Positions 1 through 7,928 of a stretch of 64,000 nt of DNA are shown piece by piece (positions within the stretch are counted from its first letter, which is position 1; the number at the start of each line of letters is the position of its first letter). The notes under the pieces are model-generated. The model saw only the letters and a program-made list of their open reading frames with translations, made no database searches and was not told the origin of the DNA. A program made the position numbers and the translations under genes. The stretch spans positions 96,692-160,691 of the forward strand of contig NZ_LLXX01000119.1 of assembly GCF_001440405.1 (NCBI RefSeq), given 5' to 3'. This stretch comes from Bradyrhizobium valentinum. Lineage in GTDB: Bacteria > Pseudomonadota > Alphaproteobacteria > Rhizobiales > Xanthobacteraceae.

Positions 1-26
1 TGCCCGGGACAAGCCCGGGCATGACG
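1..26. repeat. End of a dispersed palindromic repeat / hairpin
   Basis: TGCCCGGG and CCCGGGCA face each other across a 5-base loop (1-21), followed by ATGACG. It lies directly behind the stop of the sulfatase gene. This is one of the short palindromic repeat types common in Bradyrhizobium intergenic DNA and may act as a 3' transcript end. The rest lies outside the window. Confidence 0.6.
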
Positions 27-34
27 ATCTAGTG

Positions 35-1981
35 TCAGCTCACCGCCGTCCGTTTCGGCTCGACGATCTCAAACATCCGCGGAAACTCGTCCATCAGCGC
101 CATCAACTCGCCGAGCCGCACCGGGTTGCCGCTGACCTTGATCCTGCCGGAGCCGACCGCATCCTGGAATGACGTCAGCTTGGCGATCACTTCGTCGAGC
201 ACGCCGCGCGGCAGCGTGAAGCTGGCGTCGGCATCGGCGGCCTGCGCATTGGTCGTATAGGTCAGAGCGGAGTTCTCCAGGTTGAGAATGAACGTCTCAC
301 CAGTGTCGGTGAAATCCCAGTTCAGCACGATGCGCTTGCCTTCGGCCTTGGGACCGTTGAGGCGAACGCCGAGCACGTCCCATAGCTGCTCGGTGCGTAG
401 CGCAGCCAGCGTTTCCCGCGGCATCGCCCAGCGCGGCGGCACCTTGGGCATGCCCTGCCGCAATTCCTGTGCGCCAAACAGATAGGCGTTACGCCACGTC
501 GAACTCTCCGAGGCATAGCCGAGCTGTTCGAAGGTGTCCGCCAGCATCGCGCGCGCCGCCTGGTTATCGGGATCGGCGAACACCAGGTGGCTCACCGCCT
601 GCGCGACAAAGCGGAATTCGCCCTTGGCAAAGTCCTTCTGCGCACGCGCGAGGATCGCGTCCGCACCGCCCATGTACTCGACATATTTTTTGCCCGGCTC
701 GACCGGCGGCAGCGGATCGAGATTGACGGGGTTGGCGTCGTACCAGCCGAGGTACTTTTGGTAGATCGCCTTCACATTGTGCCTGATGTGGCCATAATAC
801 CCGCGGCCATGCCAGGCGCCATCGAGGCTCGCCGGCAAGCGGATGGTTTCCGCGATTTCGGTCGCGGTGAGCCCGTGGTTCATCAACCGGATGGTCTGGT
901 CATGCGCGAATTTGTAGAGATCGCGCTGCTGGCGGATCATGGTGTCGATCCGCTCTTGCCCCCAGACCGGCCAGTGGTGCTGGCCGCACATTGCATCGGC
1001 CTTGCCGCCCCACATCTGCAGGGCTTCGCCGAGATATTTTGACCACGCCAGCGCATCGCGCACGTCGGCGCCGCGGAACGGCAGCAGGTTGTGGAAATTA
1101 TGCGTGCAGTTCTCCGCCAGATTCAGAAGCTTGTAGCGGTCGACGTAGAAGTGCATTTCCGCCGGCGCTTCGCTGTTCGGCGCCATCTGGAATTCAAATT
1201 CGACCCCGTCGATGGTCAGCTTGTCGCCGGTCGCGATGATGAGATCGGTCGGGCGCACGAGCGCCACCGCCCCCGCCGACATGGTCTTGCCAAGCCCGCA
1301 ATCGACCTGCCCGCGCACGCCCTTGGCGAGAAATGGCCCGAACTGATATTGCGCGCGCCGCAGCATCGCGGGGCCGGCGATGATGTTCTCCGAAACCGCA
1401 TGCTCCATGAATAGATTCGGCGCGATGATCGGCACGCGGCCGCTTGCGAGCGTTTCGTCGTCGAGCACGCCGCGCGCGCCGCCCCAATGGTCGGTGTGGG
1501 TATGGGTGAAGATGACGGCGGCGACGGGCCGTTTGCCACGGTGCTGGAAATAGAGCTCCATGGCGGCTCGCGCGGCCTCGATCGAGGTCAGCGTATCCAC
1601 CACGATGACGCCGCTGTCGCCCTCGATCAGGGTCATGTTGGCGATGTCGAGCCCGCGCACCTGGTAGACGCCGGGCAGCACCTCGAACAGGCCGTGATGC
1701 ATGTTGAGCCGCGACTGCCGCCACAGGCTGGGGTCGACGGTTGGCGGTGCCTCTTCCGCCGACAGGAAGCCATAAGGCTCGAGGCTCCAGACCACCCTAC
1801 CCTGCGGCGAAACGATCTTTGCGTTCTCCACCGTGCCGAGGAAGCCGCGCGCCGCATCGTCGAAATCGCGCGTGTCGGAGAATGGCAGCGCCTTCAGCGT
1901 CGCCGCATGCTGCGCGACGACCGGCGCGGAAGCATCCTGCGGAGATTCCCTTGGTGTCTCGATCGTGGCTGGTTGGCTCAT
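35..1981 (-). CDS. SdsA-type alkyl sulfatase (metallo-beta-lactamase fold)
   Basis: A 648-residue zinc hydrolase predicted to cleave primary alkyl sulfates such as SDS to alcohol and sulfate. The metallo-beta-lactamase signature HTHTDHWGG spans residues 160-168, with H160, H162, D164 and H165 as metal ligands. A second metal region, with ENCTHNFHNLLPF, lies near residue 290. The middle is the helical dimerisation region and the last ~120 residues match the SCP2-like domain of SdsA1/BDS1 proteins, so the length is normal for the family. No secretion signal is seen at the N terminus, unlike exported SdsA1, which suggests a cytoplasmic enzyme. ATG at 1981 is preceded by AGGGAG. The class is non-formylglycine, so it needs no sulfatase-maturing enzyme. 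Confidence 0.9.
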   Translation of the reverse strand: MSQPATIETPRESPQDASAPVVAQHAATLKALPFSDTRDFDDAARGFLGTVENAKIVSPQGRVVWSLEPYGFLSAEEAPPTVDPSLWRQSRLNMHHGLFEVLPGVYQVRGLDIANMTLIEGDSGVIVVDTLTSIEAARAAMELYFQHRGKRPVAAVIFTHTHTDHWGGARGVLDDETLASGRVPIIAPNLFMEHAVSENIIAGPAMLRRAQYQFGPFLAKGVRGQVDCGLGKTMSAGAVALVRPTDLIIATGDKLTIDGVEFEFQMAPNSEAPAEMHFYVDRYKLLNLAENCTHNFHNLLPFRGADVRDALAWSKYLGEALQMWGGKADAMCGQHHWPVWGQERIDTMIRQQRDLYKFAHDQTIRLMNHGLTATEIAETIRLPASLDGAWHGRGYYGHIRHNVKAIYQKYLGWYDANPVNLDPLPPVEPGKKYVEYMGGADAILARAQKDFAKGEFRFVAQAVSHLVFADPDNQAARAMLADTFEQLGYASESSTWRNAYLFGAQELRQGMPKVPPRWAMPRETLAALRTEQLWDVLGVRLNGPKAEGKRIVLNWDFTDTGETFILNLENSALTYTTNAQAADADASFTLPRGVLDEVIAKLTSFQDAVGSGRIKVSGNPVRLGELMALMDEFPRMFEIVEPKRTAVS

Positions 1982-2035
1982 TGTTGTGCACTCCCTTGCG
2001 CAGTAAAAAAACCGAGATCGAGTAATCGAACGGCG

Positions 2036-2290
2036 TCAGCGGAACTGCGGCCCCTCGAACTGGCCGTTGTTGCGCCAGCCTTCGATATATTTGAAGTAGG
2101 CCATAGGCTCGGCCGGATGCCCGACGTTGAGCTTGGCCGCCGGCCCCGGCTCGCGTCCTTCGTTGTTGTAGTAGCCGGGCGTGCAGTCAGGTGAGCCGAT
2201 CATGCGGCCAGCGCCCGTCAACAGCAGCTCGACCCAGCGATCCTCAGCCTCCCTGGTGACTTCGATCTCCTTGAAACCGTTCGCCCGCGA
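2036..2290 (-). pseudogene. C-terminal stump of a flavin-containing (Baeyer-Villiger) monooxygenase
   Basis: About 80 codons read like the extreme C terminus of a cyclohexanone-monooxygenase-type enzyme. The segment CTPGYYNNEG is followed by a tail ending in a WRNNGQFEG-like helix. The reading frame continues upstream into sequence with no protein character, antisense to the DUF1772 gene. No FAD or NADPH Rossmann motif and no start codon are present, so this is the remnant of a gene that lost its first ~85%. It belongs to a different monooxygenase subfamily from the one at 48437-50032. Confidence 0.75.
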
Positions 2291-2307
2291 GCACCGCCTC
2301 TCGTACG

Positions 2308-2736
2308 CTAATTGAGCGCCCAGAGATAGGCCAGCGTCGCCGCGATTCCGAGGCCCGTTCTGACCGCGTGCAGGCCTCCCCACTTCACGATCAGCGCGCG
2401 TGATTGCGCCCCGGCGTCGTTCTCGGCAATCGCTTTCAACGCGCGGTTGGTCGGCATGATGCCAAGCAGCGTATACGGCCAGTTGGCGAGAATAAGCACC
2501 GCGCCGACAATCCAGCGCCAATCCCCAGTCGCCCAGGCGGCGATCAGGCCAAGCACGCCCGAAATGACCGCGCCACTCGCCTGCATCGCCAGGCCGCGGT
2601 CGTAGCTTGGCTTCCACTGCTTCAAGAGGGCTCGGTCATCGAGACCGAGACGCGCCGGCTGCTCGGCGAGATTGATGTAGAACGCGGCCCCGGCGAACGC
2701 GGCGGCGACAATCGTCGCAAGCTGTCCTGCAAGCAT
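2308..2736 (-). CDS. DUF1772 family membrane protein
   Basis: 142 residues with four predicted membrane helices (about 5-25, 52-70, 72-92 and 122-140), which is the whole of a DUF1772 (anthrone oxygenase-like) protein. No substrate can be named. It is divergent from a MarR gene across 64 bases that contain a perfect 16-base palindrome, so the MarR protein probably represses it. ATG at 2736 has GGAGTGAG upstream. Its 3' end runs into the monooxygenase stump. Confidence 0.75.
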   Translation of the reverse strand: MLAGQLATIVAAAFAGAAFYINLAEQPARLGLDDRALLKQWKPSYDRGLAMQASGAVISGVLGLIAAWATGDWRWIVGAVLILANWPYTLLGIMPTNRALKAIAENDAGAQSRALIVKWGGLHAVRTGLGIAATLAYLWALN

Positions 2737-2764
2737 GACTCACTCCACTTCACCTGTTCCATAT

Positions 2765-2780
2765 TGACAATATATTGTCA
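2765..2780. promoter_or_regulatory. Perfect 16-bp palindrome, probable MarR operator
   Basis: TGACAATATATTGTCA is fully self-complementary and lies between the divergent DUF1772 and marR starts, 20 bases ahead of the marR ATG. Size, symmetry and position fit a MarR-family operator controlling both promoters. Confidence 0.75.
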
Positions 2781-2800
2781 TCTTGGGTACTAATAGTCAA

Positions 2801-3283
2801 ATGAAAGCCAAACGACACACGCCCGGCGGCGAGGCCCTGACCGATCTGGTTCTTGCGGTGTTCCGGCTCAATGGGCGCCTGCTCACGGCTGGCGATCGCC
2901 TTGTCGCCGATCTCGGCCTCACCAGCGCGCGCTGGCAGTTGCTGGGCGCGATTGCCCTTTCGCCAAGCCCGCAGCCGGTAGCCTGGGTGGCGCGCAGCAT
3001 GGGACTTAATCGCCAGGGTGTTCAGCGTATCGTCAACGAGATGCGGGAAGATGGCCTTGTCGAGTTGCGCCCCAATCCGCACCATCGGCGCGCGCATCTC
3101 GTCGCGCTGACGAAACGGGGCGAAGACGCCTTTGCTTCCGCCAGCCGAGTGCAGGCGCCGTGGGCGAACGCCCTGGCCAAGGGGATCAGCGCGGAGGAGT
3201 TCGCGAAGACCCGCCGCCTCCTCGCAACATTGTGCGAACGGCTGGATCAGGAATTGGGCAAGAGCCGCGACGACGACGATTGA
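2801..3283 (+). CDS. MarR-family transcriptional regulator
   Basis: A 160-residue winged-helix repressor. The recognition helix region reads VAWVARSMGLNRQGVQRIVNEM, and the wing is the NPHHRRAHLVALTKRG segment typical of MarR proteins. A longer frame begins at TTG 2783, but ATG 2801 is preferred because the operator palindrome ends at 2780. No strong ribosome site is visible, so the transcript may have a very short leader. It is likely autoregulated and represses the divergent DUF1772 gene. The ligand is unknown. Confidence 0.85.
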   Translation: MKAKRHTPGGEALTDLVLAVFRLNGRLLTAGDRLVADLGLTSARWQLLGAIALSPSPQPVAWVARSMGLNRQGVQRIVNEMREDGLVELRPNPHHRRAHLVALTKRGEDAFASASRVQAPWANALAKGISAEEFAKTRRLLATLCERLDQELGKSRDDDD

Positions 3284-3308
3284 TCCGTCAATGACCGTCG
3301 CACCTCAA

Positions 3309-3426
3309 CGTCATTGCGAGGAGCGTAGCGACGACTTGTCCGCCGAAGCTCCGCGAGCGAAGGCGGGAGCAATCCATCCATCCGCGGTGTCGTGCGATGG
3401 ATTGCTTCGCTTCGCTCGCAATGACG
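3309..3426. repeat. Dispersed palindromic repeat, CATTGCGAG type
   Basis: The ends are inverted copies, CGTCATTGCGAG and CTCGCAATGACG, with internal inverted GCAATCCA/TGGATTGC segments. Related copies are at 55908-56033 and, in short form, near 59728. It fills the gap between convergent genes. Confidence 0.8.
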
Positions 3427-3444
3427 GCGGAGAAGCTATCGCCC

Positions 3445-4449
3445 CTACTTCTTCACCTTGCTGGCGTCCATCTTGATCGACGTATCAAGCATTTTGACCG
3501 AGAACGCGGAGTTCACGTCAAACGGCTTTTCCATGCCGAGATAGGTCTGCACCAGCTCGTAGTCCTTTTTCATGCGCTCGGCGTCGATCCAACCCAATGC
3601 CTTGGTCGTCGTAAACTCGTCTGTCATCAGGAACTTGATGCGCTCCCACTGACGCTGCTGGTTTTCCTTATCGAGACCGGAGGCTTGGTCGAGCAGCGCC
3701 TTGAGGCAGGGCGCGACGTCGGCGACGCAGGCGGCGTAGGCCTTCTGGCTGATTTTGACGAACTCTTCTACCAGTTTCGGATTCTTCGCGAGGTAAGCGC
3801 CGTTGACGATCAGCGAGTTGCCGTAAGGATTGAGTCCGATATCCTTCCAGTTGACGTAGCCGAGATCGGCGCCGAACTCGATCACCTTGAGATCGTGCTC
3901 ATTGTAGAAATCGCTGATGATATCGACGGTGTGGCTCTTCAGCGCCGCGATCTTGGCGGTCGGGCCGACATTGACGAAATTCACGGAGTCAGGCGCGATG
4001 CCGGCCGCCTTGGCAAAGGCCGGCCACATCACCCGCGAGGCGTCGCCCGGCGGATTGCCGATCTTGTGGTTCGGAAAGTCCTTCGGCCCGTTCACGCCGT
4101 AGCTCTTCAACCAGTAGAAGGTCTGCCCGGTATTGGCGTAGATGCTCATCAGCGCCACCACGTCGGCGCCCTTGCTCTTCGCCACCAGCATGGTCGCGAG
4201 ATCGGCGATGCCGAACGGCGAGCCGCCGGAGCCGACCTTCAGCGAGGAGACGCCCGACCCCTTGCCGACCTCGATCGTCAGGTCGATGCCTGCCTTTTCG
4301 TACCAGCCTTGCGACTTGGCGTAATAGAACGGCGAGTGATCCGCCGTCGGTGTCCAGTTCAGGATCAGGTTGACGGACTCGGCGGCCACACAGGGCACAG
4401 CCGGTACGGCAAGCGCAAGCGCCAGTCCCGCAATTCGCAACCCCTTCAT
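3445..4449 (-). CDS. ABC transporter substrate-binding protein, NMT1/SsuA-like
   Basis: A 334-residue periplasmic binding protein with a cleavable signal peptide (MKGLRIAGLALALAVPAVPC...). The mature part has the NMT1/THI5-like fold of nitrate/sulfonate/taurine/pyrimidine importers; early markers are ILNWTPTADHSPFYYAKSQGW and GKGSG. The frame is open further upstream, but ATG 4449 has GGAGG just ahead and starts the signal peptide. It is divergent from tetR. Its permease and ATPase are most likely those at 5284 and 8981. The ligand cannot be read from sequence. Confidence 0.88.
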   Translation of the reverse strand: MKGLRIAGLALALAVPAVPCVAAESVNLILNWTPTADHSPFYYAKSQGWYEKAGIDLTIEVGKGSGVSSLKVGSGGSPFGIADLATMLVAKSKGADVVALMSIYANTGQTFYWLKSYGVNGPKDFPNHKIGNPPGDASRVMWPAFAKAAGIAPDSVNFVNVGPTAKIAALKSHTVDIISDFYNEHDLKVIEFGADLGYVNWKDIGLNPYGNSLIVNGAYLAKNPKLVEEFVKISQKAYAACVADVAPCLKALLDQASGLDKENQQRQWERIKFLMTDEFTTTKALGWIDAERMKKDYELVQTYLGMEKPFDVNSAFSVKMLDTSIKMDASKVKK

Positions 4450-4529
4450 GACAACCCTCCTCGTTTGCAACCGATCTTGTCGCCGCACGCCGGTGACGCT
4501 ACGAATGCAACTAGGGACGAGACGAGTTG

Positions 4530-4545
4530 TCAACTATTTGGTTGG
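4530..4545. promoter_or_regulatory. TetR operator copy 1
   Basis: TCAACTATTTGGTTGG shares spacing and half-sites with the palindrome at 5196-5211 (TCAAC, five bases, GGTTGR). It ends two bases before the tetR ATG and lies in the divergent promoter region with the binding-protein gene. Confidence 0.7.
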
Positions 4546-4547
4546 AA

Positions 4548-5195
4548 ATGCCCAAAAAACGTTCTGACGTCACCAGGCCGCAGCGGCGCGATCCGGCCGC
4601 CACCCGCAAGAAACTGCTGACGGCGGCGCGGCGCGAGTTCGCCAGCAGCGGCCTTGCGGGCGCCCGGGTCGACGAGATCGCCGCGCGGGCGGGCGTCAAC
4701 AAGCAGCTCGTCTACCACTATTTCGGCGACAAGGACGCGCTGTATTTGGCGGTGCTCGAATGGGTCTATGAGGAGATCCGCGCCCAGGAGCGCAAGCTCA
4801 ATCTCGAAGGATTGCCGCCCGAACTGGCCATCAAGAAGCTGATCGAAAGTTCCTTCGACCACCTCGCCGCGCACCCCGACTTCATCGTGCTGCTGAACGA
4901 CGAAAACCGCGGCGGCGCCCGCCATGTGCGCGGCTCCCGCAAACTGGAGGCGATGCATTCGCCGCTGGTCAGCCTGGTCTCGACCATTCTCGGCGAGGGC
5001 GTAAAGGCCGGCATATTCCGCAAAGGTATCAACCCGGTGCACCTCTATATCTCGATCGCCGGGCTCAGTTATTTCTACTTCTCGAATACGCCGACCCTGT
5101 CGGCCATCTTCGGCAAGGATCTGTCGAGCCGGGCCGCGCGGCAGGCCCGCCGCAAGCACGTCGTCGATTTGGTGATGCATTCGCTGCGACCCTAA
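4548..5195 (+). CDS. TetR/AcrR-family regulator of the adjacent importer operon
   Basis: 215 residues. The N-terminal helix-turn-helix covers about residues 28-60 (DEIAARAGVNKQLVYHYFGDKDALY). The C-terminal half resembles ligand-binding domains of RutR-like members, which respond to small metabolites. ATG 4548 is chosen over an in-frame TTG at 4527 because the operator copy ends at 4545, which implies an almost leaderless message. A second operator copy follows its stop and precedes the permease operon, so it probably controls itself, the divergent binding protein and the downstream operon. Confidence 0.87.
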   Translation: MPKKRSDVTRPQRRDPAATRKKLLTAARREFASSGLAGARVDEIAARAGVNKQLVYHYFGDKDALYLAVLEWVYEEIRAQERKLNLEGLPPELAIKKLIESSFDHLAAHPDFIVLLNDENRGGARHVRGSRKLEAMHSPLVSLVSTILGEGVKAGIFRKGINPVHLYISIAGLSYFYFSNTPTLSAIFGKDLSSRAARQARRKHVVDLVMHSLRP

Positions 5196-5213
5196 TCAAC
5201 CAGATGGTTGATT
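5194..5213. promoter_or_regulatory. TetR operator copy 2 upstream of the permease operon
   Basis: AATCAACCAGATGGTTGATT has 8-base arms around a 4-base centre. It starts within the last codon region of tetR and lies just ahead of GGAGGAGG and the permease start. Core 5196-5211 matches the site at 4530-4545. Confidence 0.8.
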
Positions 5214-5283
5214 ACCGGAGGAGGCCGCGATAGGATTGCCGCCATGCGCCCGGGAACCGGACGCGGGACCCAGGGAGTGCGCA

Positions 5284-6054
5284 GTGTTCAGCGATGACGG
5301 ACGATCGATACGGTCTTTCGCGATCATCCTGATCGTGCACCTGGCCGTGATCGTGCTGTGGCAGGTATTGGTAGACGCCTTCCAGGTGCCGAAATTCATC
5401 CTGCCCTCGCCGCTTGCGACCGTCGCGACGCTGGGTTCGCCGAGCTATGCGTGGCTCTCCAATCTCGCGGTGACGGCCGTCGAAATTCTCGGCGGGTTCT
5501 GCCTCGGCGCGCTGGTCGGCATCATGCTGGCGGTGATGTTCACCTGGTCGCCGTTGATCAGCCTGTTGCTGCTGCCGCTGTTCGTGACGCTGAACATGAT
5601 TCCGAAAGTGGCGCTCGGCCCGCTGTTCATCGTCTGGTTCTCCTACGGCATCTTTCCGAACATCCTGATCGCGTTTTCGATCTGCTTTTTTCCGATCCTG
5701 CTCACCACCGCACGGGGCTTAAGCGAAGTCGAGCCGGATTTGCTCGATCTGGTAAAATCGCTGCGCGGCTCGCGCTGGACGCTGTTCCGAAAAATCCAGT
5801 TGCCGGGCGCGCTGCCTTACGTGTTTTCCGGGATGAAGGTCGGCGCGATTCTGGCGGTGGCCGGCGCCATCGTCGGCGAGTTCATCGCCTCCGAGCGAGG
5901 GCTCGGCTACCTCATGATCCAGGTGCAATCATCGCTCGATACGCCGGCGATGGTGATGGCGGTCGTGCTCCTGACGTTGCTGGGCGTGGCGCTGTATGGG
6001 CTCGTGCTCGGCCTCGAGCGGATGTTCGTCGTCCGGGACATCCGGCTGCAATGA
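5284..6054 (+). CDS. ABC transporter permease, SsuC/TauC-like
   Basis: 256-residue inner-membrane permease with about six helices. The cytoplasmic EAA loop (SLRGSRWTLFRKIQLPGALPYVFSGMK) contacts the ATPase. GTG 5284 has AGGGAG six bases upstream; an in-frame TTG at 5236 behind GGAGGAGG is the alternative and would add 16 residues. It is first in a tightly packed operon running to the ATPase at 9760. Confidence 0.9.
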   Translation: MFSDDGRSIRSFAIILIVHLAVIVLWQVLVDAFQVPKFILPSPLATVATLGSPSYAWLSNLAVTAVEILGGFCLGALVGIMLAVMFTWSPLISLLLLPLFVTLNMIPKVALGPLFIVWFSYGIFPNILIAFSICFFPILLTTARGLSEVEPDLLDLVKSLRGSRWTLFRKIQLPGALPYVFSGMKVGAILAVAGAIVGEFIASERGLGYLMIQVQSSLDTPAMVMAVVLLTLLGVALYGLVLGLERMFVVRDIRLQ

Positions 6055-6068
6055 GACAGGGAATGAAC

Positions 6069-7106
6069 ATGCTGCTGACGCGCGAAAACCTGCCGCAGAC
6101 AATTGCCGATATCGCTGATCTGGACGATCTGCTGTGCCGCCCGAGCCAGGCGCTGATCGACGATCTCGGCAAGGTCGACGGCGACATCATGATTTTGGGC
6201 GTCGCCGGCAAGATGGGGCCGACGCTGGCGGGACTTGCCAAGGCCGCCGCGCCGAATCGCCGCGTGATCGGCGTCGCCCGCTTCAGTGATCCCGCCGTCA
6301 AGGACTGGCTGCAGGAGCGCGGCGTCGAGACCATCAATTGCGACCTGCTCAATGAGGCCGCCATCAAGGCGATGCCGAAGATTCCGAACATCATTTTCAT
6401 GGCAGGGCGCAAATTCGGCGCGGAGGGTGATCTGTCACTGACCTGGGCGATGAATTCGCACGTCCCTGCCCTGGTCGCGCAGGCCTTTTCCACTTCGCGC
6501 ATCGTCGCGTTCTCGACCGGCTGCGTCTATCCGTTCGTGCCCGTGGATAGCAAAGGCTCGAGCGAGGACATGGCACCCAATCCGCCCGGCGAATACGCGC
6601 AATCCTGCGTCGGGCGGGAGCGCATGTTCGAGTATTTCTCGCGGAAATATTCGACGCCCGGGCGGTTGTTCCGGCTCAACTATGCGATCGACATGCGCTA
6701 CGGCGTGCTGCACGACATCGCCAGCAAGGTTCTGCAGGGCAAGCCGATCGACGTCAGCCTCGGCCATGTCAATTTCATCTGGCAGGGCGACGCTTCCGCG
6801 CAGGCGCTACGTTGTCTCGCGCATTGCGAGACACCGACCTCGCCGATCAATGTCAGCGGCCATGAAATCCTGTCGGTGCGCGATCTCGCCGCAAAATTCG
6901 GCCAGCGTTTTGGTCGCGCACCCGTGATCGTCGGCACAGAAGAACCGACGGCATGGCTCACCGACACCTCACAGGCGGTAAAGTTGTTCGGCCTGCCGAT
7001 CGTCGATACCGAGCAGCTCATCAGTTGGACCGCCGACTGGGTGTCGCGATCGATGCCGAGCCTCGGCAAGCCCACCAAATACGAGGTGCGCGATGGCCGC
7101 TACTGA
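6069..7106 (+). CDS. NAD-dependent epimerase/dehydratase-like protein
   Basis: 345 residues of the extended short-chain dehydrogenase type. The Rossmann motif is degenerate (ILGVAGKMGPTLAGLA near residue 50), as in NmrA- and epimerase-like proteins. A FSTGCVYPF strand near residue 150 matches the catalytic serine/threonine region, but the usual YxxxK is replaced by YAQSCVGRE (tyrosine kept, lysine not in place), so normal epimerase chemistry is doubtful. AGGGA six bases ahead favours ATG 6069; ATG 6063 and an ATGA overlap at 6051 are also possible. Inside the importer operon; a role in processing the imported compound is inferred. Confidence 0.7.
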   Translation: MLLTRENLPQTIADIADLDDLLCRPSQALIDDLGKVDGDIMILGVAGKMGPTLAGLAKAAAPNRRVIGVARFSDPAVKDWLQERGVETINCDLLNEAAIKAMPKIPNIIFMAGRKFGAEGDLSLTWAMNSHVPALVAQAFSTSRIVAFSTGCVYPFVPVDSKGSSEDMAPNPPGEYAQSCVGRERMFEYFSRKYSTPGRLFRLNYAIDMRYGVLHDIASKVLQGKPIDVSLGHVNFIWQGDASAQALRCLAHCETPTSPINVSGHEILSVRDLAAKFGQRFGRAPVIVGTEEPTAWLTDTSQAVKLFGLPIVDTEQLISWTADWVSRSMPSLGKPTKYEVRDGRY

Positions 7107-7917
7107 ACCTATCGACATTGTCGAACTCGACGCTGGCGATGCTGAGGGCGGACTTACCTTGTCGACCGAAGCGGGCTGGAACCAGAACGAGGCCGACTGG
7201 CGGTTTTTCCTGAGCCAAGGTGTTGTATTCGGTGTGCGCGACGGCGCGCGATTGGTAGCTACTGCCGCGCTGCTGCCCTACTCGGCCGGCAATGCCTGGA
7301 TCAGCATGGTATTGGTGACCGCGGACTTTCGCCGCCGCGGCATTGCGACGAAGCTCGTCGATGCCTGCCTCAACGTGGCGGCAAGCCGTGGTCTCACGAC
7401 CTGGCTGGATGCTACACCCGCTGGCGCCGCCGTCTACGGGCCGCTCGGCTTCACGCCGACGCTGCAATTGAGACGGTTGCGGATAACGAAACCGCAAGGC
7501 GCCGGGGCTTCTCGGCCGCTATCGGCGGGCAACCTCGACGCATTGGCCGTTTGCGACGGCAGGGCCATGGGATTCGACCGCAGTTCCTTACTCTCCGAGT
7601 TCGCCGCGCGGGCGGGCTCTCGCATTGTGTCCGATGCCCAGGCAATAGCCCTCGTCCGCAACGGACGCATCGCGCGGCATATCGGTCCGCTACTGGCCGA
7701 TCGCGCCGATCAGGCGCTCGCGCTCGTCGGCGCCATCGTTCGTACCGAGGCCGGCCCTTGGCTGATCGACGCCGTCCATTCGCAGGACGAATTTCTGGAC
7801 GGGCTCATCCGTTCAGGCTGGAACATCGAGCGACCGTTTCAGCGAATGCGCTTCGGCCCCGCAACCGCTTCGCCCGCGCAATTTCCGTTCGCCGTCGCCG
7901 GCCCGGAATTTGGATAG
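7093..7917 (+). CDS. GNAT-family N-acetyltransferase
   Basis: 274 residues. The acetyl-CoA binding loop is VLVTADFRRRGIATKLVDAC (about residues 75-95), followed by VYGPLGFTPTLQLRRL. The C-terminal ~120 residues form the second domain found in two-domain GNAT proteins. The gene starts inside the last codons of the epimerase-like gene (14-base overlap), so the two are translationally coupled. The acceptor is unknown. Confidence 0.82.
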   Translation: MAATEPIDIVELDAGDAEGGLTLSTEAGWNQNEADWRFFLSQGVVFGVRDGARLVATAALLPYSAGNAWISMVLVTADFRRRGIATKLVDACLNVAASRGLTTWLDATPAGAAVYGPLGFTPTLQLRRLRITKPQGAGASRPLSAGNLDALAVCDGRAMGFDRSSLLSEFAARAGSRIVSDAQAIALVRNGRIARHIGPLLADRADQALALVGAIVRTEAGPWLIDAVHSQDEFLDGLIRSGWNIERPFQRMRFGPATASPAQFPFAVAGPEFG

Positions 7918-7928
7918 GAACATCCGTT

